Notes: generated by a model from the letters alone, not told the origin. DNA of 64,000 nt from Planktothrix tepida PCC 9214 (GCF_900009145.1 NZ_LN889812.1:571357-635356), one strand, 5' to 3'; positions 53,824 through 63,504 are shown, numbered from the stretch's first letter. Translations and numbers: made by a program.

Positions 53824-55725
53824 ATGACTAACTTTCACCCTGTAAACAACATTCTTAACCCTTATGACTCTCGCCATTTAGTCATGTTTAGTGGCAAAGG
53901 AGGAGTGGGAAAAACCACCCTTTCCTGTGGATTTGCTCGTCGTTGGGCTAAATTATTTCCTGATGAACAAATCCTATTAATCTCAACAGATCCAGCCCAT
54001 TCTTTAGGAGATATCTTACAAACACAAGTCTTAGATCAAGCATTACCTTTAAAAGACTTACCGAACTTAAAGGTTAGAGCGTTAGATGCGGGAAAATTAC
54101 TATTAGAATTTAAAGAAAAATATGGAAAATTTTTAGAACTCTTAGTTGAACGAGGCAGCTTTGTTGAAGGAGAAGATTTAACCCCTGTTTGGGATTTAGA
54201 CTGGCCCGGTTTAGATGAAATTATGGGGTTATTAGAAATTCAACGGTTACTCACTGAAAAAATAGTTGATCGAATTGTTGTTGATATGGCTCCTTCCGGT
54301 CATACCTTAAATTTATTAGGAATTAAAGATTTTTTAGAGATTATTTTAAATTCTTTGGAATTATTTCAAGAAAAACATCGAGTCATCTCCCAAACCTTTG
54401 TAAAAACTTACAATGCGGATGAAGTGGATGACTTTTTGGTCAAAATGAAATCGGAATTAACCGAAGGAAAACAACTATTGCAAGATGCCAGTTTCACTGT
54501 TTGTTTAGTTGTGGCCATTGCAGAACCGATGAGTTTATTAGAAACCGAACGATTACTCAAGAGTTTGCAGCACTTAAATATTCCCTGCGGTAGTTTATTT
54601 ATCAATCGAATTTTATCCCCATCAAACCTAAACTTAGATCGCTATAGCGAACAACAAGAACTTCTGAGTAAATTCCTTAAACTTCCGGGTCAAGATGCCA
54701 TTTTTACCCTTCCCCAACAATCAACAGAACCTCTAGGGGGTGAAGCTTTAGATCTGATCATGAGCCAAATTCAAACCCTTGAAACTGTAGAATTAGTTCC
54801 CCCACCTCTTATCCAATGGCCAGAAAAAATTCTCCCTAGTTTTAGCGATTTTATTGCTGAAAAACGTCAATTAATTATCATTGGAGGAAAGGGAGGTGTA
54901 GGTAAAACAACTGTTGCTGCTGCCCTAGGTTGGGGATTAGCCCATCGTTATCCTGAGAAAAATATTCGGATTATTTCTATTGATCCAGCCCATTCTTTAG
55001 GAGATGCCTTTGGGGAAAAATTAGGACATCAACCCACACAATTAACCGCCAATTTAAGCGGTCAAGAAGTCGATGCTGATATTGTTTTAGAGCAATTTCG
55101 CAATGATTATTTGTGGGAACTTGCAGAAATGATTAGCGGTGAAGGCAAGGAAGACGGATCGATAAAACTGGCCTATACTCCTGAGGCTTGGCGACAAATT
55201 GTAGCTCAATCCTTACCGGGAATTGATGAAATGCTCTCGTTAGTAACCGTCATGGATTTATTAGACCAGAAACAACAAGACTTAATTATTTTAGATACGG
55301 CTCCTACCGGTCATCTTCTGCGTTTTTTAGAAATGCCAACCGCTTTAGGGGAGTGGTTAGCTTGGATTTTTAAGCTGTGGATGAAGTATCAAAATGTATT
55401 AGGGCGTTTAGATTTAATGGGGCGATTGCGAACCTTAAGGCAACAAGTGATGCAAGCCCAGAAAAAACTAAAAAATCCCCAACATACAGAATTTATTGGG
55501 ATTCTGCAAGCCCAAGATGCCATTGTTGCCGAACAAGTTCGATTAACAGCATCTTTGAAAAAAATGGGAGTCTATCAACGCTATGTCGTGCAGAACCGTT
55601 ATCACGCGCATGAGGAAATTGATCGGGATTTATTCCCGGATCAAACTCTGATTCGCCTACCCAGTTTACCTCGGTCAGTGGAACCTCTAGCCCGAGTTAA
55701 AGGGGCTGCCGATCTTCTGTTTTAA
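53824..55725 (+). CDS. Tandem ArsA/Get3-family ATPase
   Basis: A 633-residue fusion of two deviant-Walker P-loop ATPase domains. Domain 1 has GKGGVGKTTLSCGF (about residue 24), STDPAHSLGD and VDMAPSGHTLNLL; domain 2 has GGKGGVGKTTVAAAL (about 357), SIDPAHSLGD and LDTAPTGHLLRFLEMP. The duplicated layout resembles bacterial ArsA, but no arsenite pump gene is nearby, and the family also includes Get3, which carries hydrophobic tail-anchored proteins. It lies 12 bases after the GvpF/L-family gene and upstream of a Cdc48-type ATPase. A role in handling the very hydrophobic gas-vesicle proteins is an attractive inference, not shown. Confidence 0.88.
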   Translation: MTNFHPVNNILNPYDSRHLVMFSGKGGVGKTTLSCGFARRWAKLFPDEQILLISTDPAHSLGDILQTQVLDQALPLKDLPNLKVRALDAGKLLLEFKEKYGKFLELLVERGSFVEGEDLTPVWDLDWPGLDEIMGLLEIQRLLTEKIVDRIVVDMAPSGHTLNLLGIKDFLEIILNSLELFQEKHRVISQTFVKTYNADEVDDFLVKMKSELTEGKQLLQDASFTVCLVVAIAEPMSLLETERLLKSLQHLNIPCGSLFINRILSPSNLNLDRYSEQQELLSKFLKLPGQDAIFTLPQQSTEPLGGEALDLIMSQIQTLETVELVPPPLIQWPEKILPSFSDFIAEKRQLIIIGGKGGVGKTTVAAALGWGLAHRYPEKNIRIISIDPAHSLGDAFGEKLGHQPTQLTANLSGQEVDADIVLEQFRNDYLWELAEMISGEGKEDGSIKLAYTPEAWRQIVAQSLPGIDEMLSLVTVMDLLDQKQQDLIILDTAPTGHLLRFLEMPTALGEWLAWIFKLWMKYQNVLGRLDLMGRLRTLRQQVMQAQKKLKNPQHTEFIGILQAQDAIVAEQVRLTASLKKMGVYQRYVVQNRYHAHEEIDRDLFPDQTLIRLPSLPRSVEPLARVKGAADLLF

Positions 55726-55894
55726 AGGCATTGATAGCAACCCCCTGGTGCAATTAGGACATGAGAAATCATTGAAACCCCGGTTTTTCGGTTTTTTACC
55801 TGGACTCATCGCTACTATAGGTGTAAACCTTAGATTCCTCAACCCCATCTTATCTACCCAGCCTCTATTGTTCAATTGATTCAGGAGAAATTTT

Positions 55895-57742
55895 ATGACA
55901 GAGTTATTCAAAGGTTTTGAGCAATTAGTCGAACTGGCGAAAACCTTAGAAGAAAAACTTGAAAAAGGAGAAATTAAAACTGAAGTGCAGTTTAGTTCTC
56001 GTCCCTTGAGTAATATTCCCCGTTCTGGTGGGATTCCCCGTCCAGGCGGCATTCCCCGCACGAGCAGTTCTGGTGGGGGTGATTTTGAGGTCAATCGCAG
56101 TCGCTCATCTTCCCCCTCAGATTCAGGATTTGAAGACACTATGACACCCCCAGAAGAAGCTACCACCCCTTCCCTTAAAGACGTTGGCGGATTGACAGAA
56201 GTTCTCAAAGAACTCAAAGAACTGATTGCCATTCCCCTAAAACGCCCCGACTTATTAGCGAAATTAGGACTCGAACCCACTCGTGGGGTGCTGTTGGTTG
56301 GCCCCCCAGGAACAGGCAAAACCCTGACCGCCCGTGCCCTGGCGGAAGAACTCGGTGTTAACTATATTGCCTTAGTCGGGCCAGAGGTGATGAGTAAATA
56401 TTATGGGGAAGCCGAACAACGACTGCGAGGAATTTTTGAGAAAGCCGCAAAAAATGCGCCTTGTATCGTTTTTATTGACGAAATTGATAGCATGGCTCCT
56501 GATCGCAGCAAAGTGGAAGGGGAAGTGGAAAAACGACTCGTTGCCCAACTGCTGAGTTTAATGGATGGCTTTTCCCAAGCTCAAGGGGTGATTGTTCTTG
56601 CCGCCACGAACCGCCCCGACCATCTTGATCCCGCCTTACGCCGCCCCGGACGGTTTGACCGAGAAGTGCAGTTTCGGGTTCCTGACCGCAATGGACGTTT
56701 AGAAATTCTCCAGATTCTCACCCGTTCCATGCCCTTAGATGAATCGGTTTCCTTAGCTTTGATTGCGGATAATGCCGTGGGATTTGTGGGGTCAGATTTA
56801 AAAGCAGTTTGCCAGAAAGCAGCCTATAGTGCTTTGCGACGTCAGGTTCCTACGATTGAATCCAAAATTCCAGAAATCATGACAGTCAGCCAGTCCGACT
56901 TTTTGCAAGCCCTCAAAGAAGTTAAACCTGCGGTGTTGCGGTCTGTGGAAGTGGAATCTCCCCATATCGCTTGGGACAATATTGGCGGACTTGAACAAAT
57001 TAAACAAACCCTACAGGAATCTGTGGAAGGAGCATTACTCCATCCCCAATTATATATGCAAACCAAAGCCCAAGCACCCAAAGGCATTTTGCTTTGGGGG
57101 CCACCGGGAACGGGGAAAACCTTATTGGCGAAAGCCGTTGCATCTCAGGCGCGAGCGAATTTTATTAGTATTAATGGCCCGGAACTTCTGAGTAAATGGG
57201 TGGGAGCCAGTGAACAAGCGGTACGGGAGTTATTTGCCAAAGCTCGTCAAGCTGCGCCTTGTGTAGTGTTTATTGATGAAATTGATACCTTAGCTCCAGC
57301 AAGAGGCCGTTATAGCGGGGATTCTGGGGTAAGTGACCGAGTTGTGGGACAAATTTTGACCGAGTTAGATGGATTGCAAACGGGGGCGACGATTTTGGTG
57401 ATTGGGGCTACAAACCGCCCGGATGCGTTAGACCCAGCTTTATTACGGGCGGGACGGTTAGATTTACAGTTAAAAGTGGATTTACCGAGTGCTTCTAGTC
57501 GTTTAGCAATTTTACAAGTCCATAACGATGAACGTCCTTTACAGGATGTGGATTTAGGTTATTGGGCCGAAGCAACGGAAGGCTGGAATGGGGCGGATTT
57601 AGCGTTATTATGTAACCAAGCCGCACTGGTAGCGATTCGTCGTTATCGGCATCAGGGAATGACTGACCCGACTGAGATTCGGATTACAACGGGTGATTTC
57701 AATGCTGCTTATCAAGTGTTAGTTGAACAGCGTGCAACTTAA
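55895..57742 (+). CDS. Tandem Cdc48/VAT-type AAA ATPase
   Basis: A 615-residue protein with two AAA domains. D1 is about 90-335 ([47 protein letters not shown]). D2 is about 360-610 ([47 protein letters not shown]). Walker A and B, sensor 1 and arginine fingers are intact, so both rings should hydrolyse ATP. The usual Cdc48 N domain is absent: the first 30 residues form an acidic/basic helix ([20 protein letters not shown]) followed by a Pro/Gly/Ser/Arg-rich linker (about 40-90). It starts 169 bases after the ArsA-type gene on the same strand and ends at a strong terminator, so it is plausibly part of the gas-vesicle set as an unfoldase or remodeller. Confidence 0.92.
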   Translation: MTELFKGFEQLVELAKTLEEKLEKGEIKTEVQFSSRPLSNIPRSGGIPRPGGIPRTSSSGGGDFEVNRSRSSSPSDSGFEDTMTPPEEATTPSLKDVGGLTEVLKELKELIAIPLKRPDLLAKLGLEPTRGVLLVGPPGTGKTLTARALAEELGVNYIALVGPEVMSKYYGEAEQRLRGIFEKAAKNAPCIVFIDEIDSMAPDRSKVEGEVEKRLVAQLLSLMDGFSQAQGVIVLAATNRPDHLDPALRRPGRFDREVQFRVPDRNGRLEILQILTRSMPLDESVSLALIADNAVGFVGSDLKAVCQKAAYSALRRQVPTIESKIPEIMTVSQSDFLQALKEVKPAVLRSVEVESPHIAWDNIGGLEQIKQTLQESVEGALLHPQLYMQTKAQAPKGILLWGPPGTGKTLLAKAVASQARANFISINGPELLSKWVGASEQAVRELFAKARQAAPCVVFIDEIDTLAPARGRYSGDSGVSDRVVGQILTELDGLQTGATILVIGATNRPDALDPALLRAGRLDLQLKVDLPSASSRLAILQVHNDERPLQDVDLGYWAEATEGWNGADLALLCNQAALVAIRRYRHQGMTDPTEIRITTGDFNAAYQVLVEQRAT

Positions 57743-57858
57743 TATCCTACTGTCCCCTATGTCAGGGTGAACGAAGTTAAGCATCTCTGGTTAACTTACA
57801 ACTCCCATTCCACAGATATTTCAGAAGATTTAATTTCTGATTAAATTGGAACCAATAA

Positions 57859-57898
57859 AAGTCCAAATTATTACATAGCAATAATTTGGGCTTTTTTT
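57859..57898 (+). terminator. Rho-independent terminator after the Cdc48-type gene
   Basis: AAGTCCAAATTATT (57859-57872) pairs with AATAATTTGGGCTT (57880-57893, one T-G pair) around a seven-base loop and is followed directly by a T-run. This is the clearest terminator in the region and marks the end of the gvpW-ArsA-Cdc48 unit. Confidence 0.85.
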
Positions 57899-58016
57899 AA
57901 TGTAGGATAATAATTGAGAGAAAGGGTAAAATATAGCACCACGCATTTTTTTAGAATCAGTGGAAAATTTTAGCCTTCATCTGCGGAATGTGGGTTTTAA
58001 TCTTAAAACTCTTTTT

Positions 58017-58084
58017 TTCGAGAAACCGGATTTTTTAAGCTTTAAGTTCTTCCTAAAGTTCTTTGAAAAAACCCGGCTTCTCAA
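58017..58084 (-). terminator. Palindromic repeat acting as terminator of the sulfide:quinone oxidoreductase gene
   Basis: On the minus strand, TTTGAGAAGCCGGGTTTTTTC is followed by a spacer and GAAAAAATCCGGTTTCTCGA, giving long arms with two mismatches, then a T-rich run. It starts six bases after the stop at 58091. The AAACCGG core recurs at 9514 and 62793, marking it as a dispersed repeat family used as terminator. The rest of the 57743-58090 gap holds no gene. Confidence 0.65.
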
Positions 58085-58090
58085 ATAAAA

Positions 58091-59365
58091 TTAACCTTTC
58101 AACGACTTCAAACGATCTGCCTCAAAGGGCGCACCTTTTAACATCCGATTCCAATATAACCAAGGTAAAATATAACGCTTGGCTAACCACATACTATAAC
58201 GTTCTTGTGTGGGGTCAAAGGGAAAACTAGAGTCAGGTTTATTTTCATAAGTAAACTCCGCCATAATCGTTTTTCCATAACCCGTAATTAACGGACAGCA
58301 GGTATAACCATCATAACTTCCTGTTAGTTTTTGAGACTGAATTAAACTGTAGAGATTTTCCACTAATGCAGGTGCTTGTTTCCGAATTGCTGCTGCGGTT
58401 TTAGAAGTCGGTAGGGAAGAAGCATCTCCTAACGCAAATACATTCGGATAAATGTTATGTTGTAACGTTGTTTTATTCACATCTACCCATCCCCCCGGTT
58501 GTACTGCTAAGGGACTATTTTTAATAAAATCCGGGGAACTCATGGGTGGCGTGACGTGAATTAAATCATATTTAATCCTGACTTCCTCCACTCCATTAGC
58601 CGTTGTGACAGTAAAAATGGCTTCTTTGGTTTCGGGTTTAATCGCTTTGAGATTATGTTGATACTTAACATCAATATTGCGACGTTCCACGACTTTTTCT
58701 AATGCTTCACAATAGCCCGGAATGGGGAACATTTTACCAACGGCTGTACAATACATAACCTGGCTTTTTTCCCGTACCCCATTGTTGCGGAAGGTATCAT
58801 CCGCTAAATACATAATCTTTTGGGGTGCTCCTCCACATTTAATGGGTGTGGATGGAAAGGTAAAAATTGCCGTTCCCCCTTTAAAATTCTTTAACAATTC
58901 CCAAGTATAGGGCGCGTATTCTAAAGAATAATTACTTGTGACTCCATTTTTACCAATGGCATCTTTTAATCCTTCGACTAAATGCCAATCAATTTGAATC
59001 CCTGGACAAACCACTAAGTATTGATATTGAATGCGCTGGCCATCTTGGGTAATGACTACATTATTTTCCGGTTCAAATTGATCCGCATAAGCTTTAATCC
59101 ACTTGACACCAGGAGGAATACAGTCTTTTTCGTCTTTAATCGTATCGTCAATGTTATAAGCACCCCCACCCACTAACGTCCAAGCGGGTTGATAGTAATG
59201 TTTCTCTGAGGGTTCAATAATAGCAATATCCAGGCTAGAATCTTTCCGCATCAGTTGGGCGGCGACGGTAATTCCTCCGGCTCCTCCCCCAACAATCACA
59301 ATTTGATGGCGGGCTGTATGGGGTGTTGTATCGGAATTTGATGCTTGTAGGTTTGTACTTGACAT
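58091..59365 (-). CDS. sqr: Sulfide:quinone oxidoreductase, type II-like
   Basis: A 424-residue FAD flavoprotein that oxidises sulfide and passes electrons to the quinone pool at the membrane. The FAD-binding motif IVGGGAGGITVAAQL is near residue 25. Two redox cysteines are in LVVCPGIQIDW (about 130) and IKCGGAPQK (about 180), the latter characteristic of the type II enzymes shared with mitochondria. ALGDASSLPTSKTAAA near 335 is the second FAD contact. The open frame starts at 59431, but the ATG at 59365 (SSTNLQAS) is preferred as the family core follows after about 20 residues. Cyanobacteria use it for sulfide detoxification. It is isolated, with no sulfur genes beside it. Confidence 0.92.
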   Translation of the reverse strand: MSSTNLQASNSDTTPHTARHQIVIVGGGAGGITVAAQLMRKDSSLDIAIIEPSEKHYYQPAWTLVGGGAYNIDDTIKDEKDCIPPGVKWIKAYADQFEPENNVVITQDGQRIQYQYLVVCPGIQIDWHLVEGLKDAIGKNGVTSNYSLEYAPYTWELLKNFKGGTAIFTFPSTPIKCGGAPQKIMYLADDTFRNNGVREKSQVMYCTAVGKMFPIPGYCEALEKVVERRNIDVKYQHNLKAIKPETKEAIFTVTTANGVEEVRIKYDLIHVTPPMSSPDFIKNSPLAVQPGGWVDVNKTTLQHNIYPNVFALGDASSLPTSKTAAAIRKQAPALVENLYSLIQSQKLTGSYDGYTCCPLITGYGKTIMAEFTYENKPDSSFPFDPTQERYSMWLAKRYILPWLYWNRMLKGAPFEADRLKSLKG

Positions 59366-59431
59366 AATGGCTGGTCGCTTTTGGACAAATCTCCTTTTTG
59401 AGTGTAGAGGGGAAGTCACCCTTGGGCACAA

Positions 59432-60107
59432 TCCATTAACAACTTTTAAGAATTATGGCCCAAAGGATGATTTTAGGCTTCTCCTCAACCCTTTTATTCT
59501 CTGTTAGAAATTTTTTTAGATATCTACCTTAACTCCTTCACCGCAAATCTTGGGGAGAATAATTATTAACATTAATCAATAAATTTATTTTATAATTTTT
59601 GATAAAGAGCTTTAAAAGTATTAATTTAGAATCTATATTCTAATCATTTATGGATTGATTGCTAAAGGATATTGCTTTTTTAGAATTTATTTTAAAAGTC
59701 TATGAATACAATCACTTATTGCTCATCATTTAAAAAATAAAAATCTATCTTTATGAAGATTTACAAAAATTAATTTATTTGTTATATTTATTAATACATA
59801 AAAAAGTACCTGGTTATCAATCGATAATATAGTACATATTTATAATTAAACTCTATGTTTTTTCCAAAACAAAGCCATCTCATCGGTATTAAAGGATTAC
59901 GGATTCCTCGAAAGTAATTGTAAAATATTTATCCTATTCGGAATTTAATTTTAGGATTAATATAGATTTAAGGAGGAGTTAAGAGGCAATTTAACCCCTA
60001 GAATAAAAATAAGGAAATACCCATTAGTCGATTGGCTCTGCTTTTAGGTTAAATTTCTGCTCCGTCAACCTTAAATTTAGCAATTAAAACCTTAAAACAG
60101 TAGACTT
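59432..60107. other. Long AT-rich intergenic region
   Basis: 676 bases without a credible gene on either strand. From about 59560 to 59830 it is almost entirely A and T with many short direct and inverted repeats (for example TTTATTTTATAATTTTTGATAA). It separates the divergent sqr gene from the next plus-strand gene and probably holds both promoters. A small RNA cannot be excluded. Confidence 0.7.
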
Positions 60108-60542
60108 ATGGCTTCACAACACCAAGTTAAACAATATTTAGCCTACTGGTTTCAGTTAGGTAAAAAAGTGTTAATTCGCAACGGTGCAGAATCTCGCTTA
60201 CCCCAACCTGTCGTTCAAGGAGACAGATATAGCCGCGAGTTTGAGGACTGCTGGAAGGAAATCCTTTCCCCTGACTCTGGGGAGTGTTATTTGGAAGGCA
60301 CAGAGCAAACCATTGAAGATCTGCTCTCCTCACAATGGGAAATTGAATCCTGTGCCCGTTGTTCTCTCTCAGTTCCGGTGAAAGTTGCGGGAATGCCTCC
60401 TAATTGTTGTCCCTGCTTCGATTTACCCACCTGGCCGAATCTGGAAGCTCCCTTACCCCGTCTTCCGGTGAGTACCCGCCTCTATCTCTTGAATATTTGC
60501 AACCGACTGACCCACACAACAGAAACAGGGAATTGTGAGTAG
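60108..60542 (+). CDS. Cysteine-rich conserved cyanobacterial protein of unknown function
   Basis: I do not recognise a characterised family. The 144-residue soluble protein has an N-terminal helical part (VKQYLAYWFQLGKKVLIRNG), a middle acidic region and a cluster of cysteines (ESCARCSLSVPVK, then PPNCCPCFDLPTWPN), followed by a Pro-rich stretch and a C-terminal LYLLNICNRLT. The CxxC and CCPC groups could bind zinc or an iron-sulfur cluster. It lies 103 bases upstream of the AarF/UbiB-type kinase on the same strand. It has no signal peptide. Confidence 0.75.
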   Translation: MASQHQVKQYLAYWFQLGKKVLIRNGAESRLPQPVVQGDRYSREFEDCWKEILSPDSGECYLEGTEQTIEDLLSSQWEIESCARCSLSVPVKVAGMPPNCCPCFDLPTWPNLEAPLPRLPVSTRLYLLNICNRLTHTTETGNCE

Positions 60543-60645
60543 GGTTAATTCCCCATCAATCGGACGGTCTTTCTGGGGAAGTAAAGGACTTGATTGAGAT
60601 ATTGTTACAATAGTTAACAGAAATTCCCACCTAAGTCCTACATTT

Positions 60646-62772
60646 ATGGAAGTCAAGACGGTATTGCCTGCAAAGCCCCAGCTTGATTCAGATTCACCCC
60701 TGATGACCATTACTCCCCTGCAACCGAGCAGATCTGTTTTTCCGCCAACCGTTGATGTGTCCTCAGAATTTGTGGAAGAACATCACCAACTGCCTCAACC
60801 GTCAGAGGTGACAATCGATGATGAATCTAATCAGCCTGCATTACGGTACGATCCGATTGCCATTGCAGATTATTACCGTTCTCGTGTGTTCCAAGTCTGG
60901 GGACGCCTGTTAAGCATTATTGGAAAATTGGGTTTCTTTGCCTTGGGATTATGGTTAGATGGCAAAGGCGGAAAAAACCTAAAAACTGATCGCAAACGCG
61001 CAATTCAACTGCGAACCACCTTAACAGAACTCGGCCCGGCATTTATTAAAGTGGGACAGGCGTTATCCACTCGACCGGATTTAGTACCCCCTTTATATTT
61101 AGAAGAATTAACCAAATTACAAGATCAACTCCCTCCCTTTGCCAATGAAGTCGCCTATCAATTTATTGAAGAAGAATTAGGCGATCGCCCAGAAAATATC
61201 TATGCTGAATTAAGCCCTGAACCCTTAGCAGCCGCCTCTTTAGGACAAGTTTATAAAGGTAAATTAAAAACTGGGGAAGTTGTCGCGGTCAAAGTCCAGC
61301 GTCCGGGGTTATCTGAAAGCATTGCCCTCGATATTTATATTTTACGAACCTTAGCACAATGGGCTAAGAAAACCTTTAAGTTTATCCGTAGTGATTTAGT
61401 CGCCATTATGGATGAATTTGGGGGTCGCATTTATGAAGAAATGGACTACAACCATGAAGGACGAAATGCGGAACGATTTCGACAACTTTACGGCAATATT
61501 CAGGATATTTATGTGCCTCGAATTTATTGGGAATATACGGGACGCCGTGTATTAACAATGGAGTGGATCAACGGTTCTAAATTAACCAATTTAGAAGAAG
61601 TTGCAGCCCAAGGCATTGATGCCCGTTACTTAATTGAAGTTGGGGTGCAATGTTCTTTAAGACAATTATTAGAACATGGGTTTTTCCATGCCGATCCCCA
61701 TCCAGGTAATTTATTAGCCAGCCCTGAAGGTAAGTTAGTTTATCTGGATTTTGGCATGATGAGCGAGGTTAAACCCTATCAACGCTATGGGTTATTAGAA
61801 GCCGTTGTGCATTTAGTGAATCGAGATTTTGAAGGGTTAGCTAAAGATTATGTCAAGTTGGAATTTTTAACGCCCGATACCGATTTAACACCGATTGTTC
61901 CGGCTTTAGAAAAAGTATTTAGTAATGCGTTAGGAGCGAGTGTTGCTGAATTGAATTTTAAGAGTATTACGGATCAACTCTCGGAATTAATGTATGATTA
62001 TCCATTCCGCGTTCCGGCATACTATGCGTTAATTATTCGATCTTTAGTAACATTAGAAGGCATTGCTATTAATGTTGATCCGAACTTTAAAGTTTTAAGT
62101 AAAGCTTATCCTTATGTAGCCAAACGATTGTTAACTGATCCTTCCGTTGAATTAAGAACGTCCTTGAAAGATTTATTGTTTAAAGAGGGTTCATTCCGAT
62201 GGAATCGATTAGAAAATTTACTCAAGAATGCTCGAAATAGTGATGATTATGATATTAATGAAGTGTTAAATCAAACCCTAGACTTTTTATTCTCAGAACG
62301 GGGAGAATTTATTCGGGAACAGTTAGGCAATGAGTTTGTTAAAAGTATTGATGTTGCTTCTCGTAATGCGTTAACGACGGCTCAATCTAAAGTCGCCGAA
62401 TGGATGGGGGTGAAACTGGTTTCTACTCCTGCAAAAGAACCTCAAGTCACCTCCACTCAAAATAATTTAGAACATATTCAACGCATTGTGAGTATTCTTC
62501 AAGAAACGAAAGGGTTTGATCCGATGCTATTAGTGCAGCGTGTTCCGAGTTTAATTGTTAAACCGGAAGTCCGACAGTTGAGTCAAAAAGTAGCTGGAGA
62601 ATTAGCCCAACGAGCTGCCGCCAGACTGATTCGAGAGTTATTTTTATCTTCTGATCCTTTAATTTCTGAGGATACTAAACTGGAACCTCCTGTTGAACGA
62701 AATGGACATTCTACTCAGAACAAATCTACCTCTCAACAGCCTTTATCTTTACCCCCCAGTCGTTACTCGTAG
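60646..62772 (+). CDS. AarF/UbiB (ABC1) family atypical kinase
   Basis: A 708-residue protein of the ABC1/ADCK/UbiB family. The KxGQ motif is in FIKVGQALSTRPDLVPPLYL (about residue 137), the Ala-rich loop in AAASLGQVYKGKL, the lysine in VAVKVQRPG, the catalytic loop in FHADPHPGNLL and the metal site in YLDFGMM. Such proteins support quinone synthesis or, in plastids and cyanobacteria, prenyl-lipid and photosystem maintenance. The last 150 residues are a poorly conserved helical extension, and the N-terminal 70 are disordered. No membrane segment is certain, although GKLGFFALGLWL is hydrophobic. It ends at a bidirectional terminator. Confidence 0.93.
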   Translation: MEVKTVLPAKPQLDSDSPLMTITPLQPSRSVFPPTVDVSSEFVEEHHQLPQPSEVTIDDESNQPALRYDPIAIADYYRSRVFQVWGRLLSIIGKLGFFALGLWLDGKGGKNLKTDRKRAIQLRTTLTELGPAFIKVGQALSTRPDLVPPLYLEELTKLQDQLPPFANEVAYQFIEEELGDRPENIYAELSPEPLAAASLGQVYKGKLKTGEVVAVKVQRPGLSESIALDIYILRTLAQWAKKTFKFIRSDLVAIMDEFGGRIYEEMDYNHEGRNAERFRQLYGNIQDIYVPRIYWEYTGRRVLTMEWINGSKLTNLEEVAAQGIDARYLIEVGVQCSLRQLLEHGFFHADPHPGNLLASPEGKLVYLDFGMMSEVKPYQRYGLLEAVVHLVNRDFEGLAKDYVKLEFLTPDTDLTPIVPALEKVFSNALGASVAELNFKSITDQLSELMYDYPFRVPAYYALIIRSLVTLEGIAINVDPNFKVLSKAYPYVAKRLLTDPSVELRTSLKDLLFKEGSFRWNRLENLLKNARNSDDYDINEVLNQTLDFLFSERGEFIREQLGNEFVKSIDVASRNALTTAQSKVAEWMGVKLVSTPAKEPQVTSTQNNLEHIQRIVSILQETKGFDPMLLVQRVPSLIVKPEVRQLSQKVAGELAQRAAARLIRELFLSSDPLISEDTKLEPPVERNGHSTQNKSTSQQPLSLPPSRYS

Positions 62773-62792
62773 GCTGCGTTAATACACAAAAA

Positions 62793-62832
62793 AACCGGGT
62801 TTTCTCAGTAGCGTAAACTCAAAAACCCGGTT
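62793..62832. terminator. Bidirectional terminator between convergent genes
   Basis: AACCGGGTTTT (62793-62803) pairs with AAAACCCGGTT (62822-62832). It lies between the AarF/UbiB gene and the convergent LonN gene and has A- and T-rich flanks on both sides. The AACCGGGTTTT core belongs to the dispersed repeat seen at 9514 and 58017-58084. Confidence 0.75.
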
Positions 62833-62862
62833 CGAGATTATCTCTTTTAAATTAAACATCAG

Positions 62863-63504
62863 TTAATCTAAAGCATCCTTAAGTGCAGTCCTTGCTGCTA
62901 AATGATTACGGGTTGATGTTAAAATCTCCACTTCCCGTTCCAAACGTGCGACAGTATTTTGCATCTCTAATAGGGTTTGTTGTTCTGTTGCGACTCCATA
63001 GAGATTACTCGCAACCCAATAGGAAAGTTCCGTCGGTAAATCAGGAATATCATCAGGAAGCTCAATATTTTGTTCCATCAACTTTCCTGAAAGATGAACC
63101 ACATCGCGCAACAAACGCTCTACTTCCGTTGCTAAAGGTCTTAAATCCTGTTGGGGGGGTTCATCTTCGATCCATTCTACTAAACCCACCAAATAAGGTT
63201 TTTCCCGAACCGCTTCTAATACCCGAAACCGTTGCTGTCCTAACGTCAGCATTTTAATTCGATCATCCGGTAAACGTTGGTATTGGACAATTTCGGCACA
63301 GCAACCCACGGAAGCGACTTGACCTTGATTCGGATCAAACATCAATACCCCAAAACGGCGATCCGTATTAAGGATGGTACTCATCATAATCCGATAGCGA
63401 AACTCAAAAATATGCAGGGGTAACGGTCTACCTGGAAATAAAACCACTTCCGGTAGAGGAAATAGAGGAAGCTCTCGAACAGCAATTGAGGAAAAGGATG
63501 CCAT
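62863..63504 (-). CDS. LON N-terminal (substrate-binding) domain protein
   Basis: A 213-residue protein consisting only of the LON substrate-binding domain: LPLFPLPEVVLFPGRPLPLHIFEFRYR at the start (19-residue core PLFPLPEVVLFPGRPLPLH), GVLMFDPNQGQVASVGCCAE in the middle, and a helical tail. It lacks the AAA and peptidase parts of Lon, so it is not a protease by itself. It follows rpsJ on the minus strand, a placement common in cyanobacteria. The gap to rpsJ contains a good terminator, so it is probably transcribed separately. Confidence 0.92.
   Translation of the reverse strand: MASFSSIAVRELPLFPLPEVVLFPGRPLPLHIFEFRYRIMMSTILNTDRRFGVLMFDPNQGQVASVGCCAEIVQYQRLPDDRIKMLTLGQQRFRVLEAVREKPYLVGLVEWIEDEPPQQDLRPLATEVERLLRDVVHLSGKLMEQNIELPDDIPDLPTELSYWVASNLYGVATEQQTLLEMQNTVARLEREVEILTSTRNHLAARTALKDALD

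Noticed and set aside
53824-55725. Arsenite-resistance operon
   Set aside because: Only the ArsA-type ATPase is present; no arsB, arsR, arsC or arsD is nearby, and the gene abuts a gas-vesicle gene.
60127-60333. Minus-strand open frame over the cysteine-rich gene
   Set aside because: It is antisense to a better-supported gene with no motif of its own.
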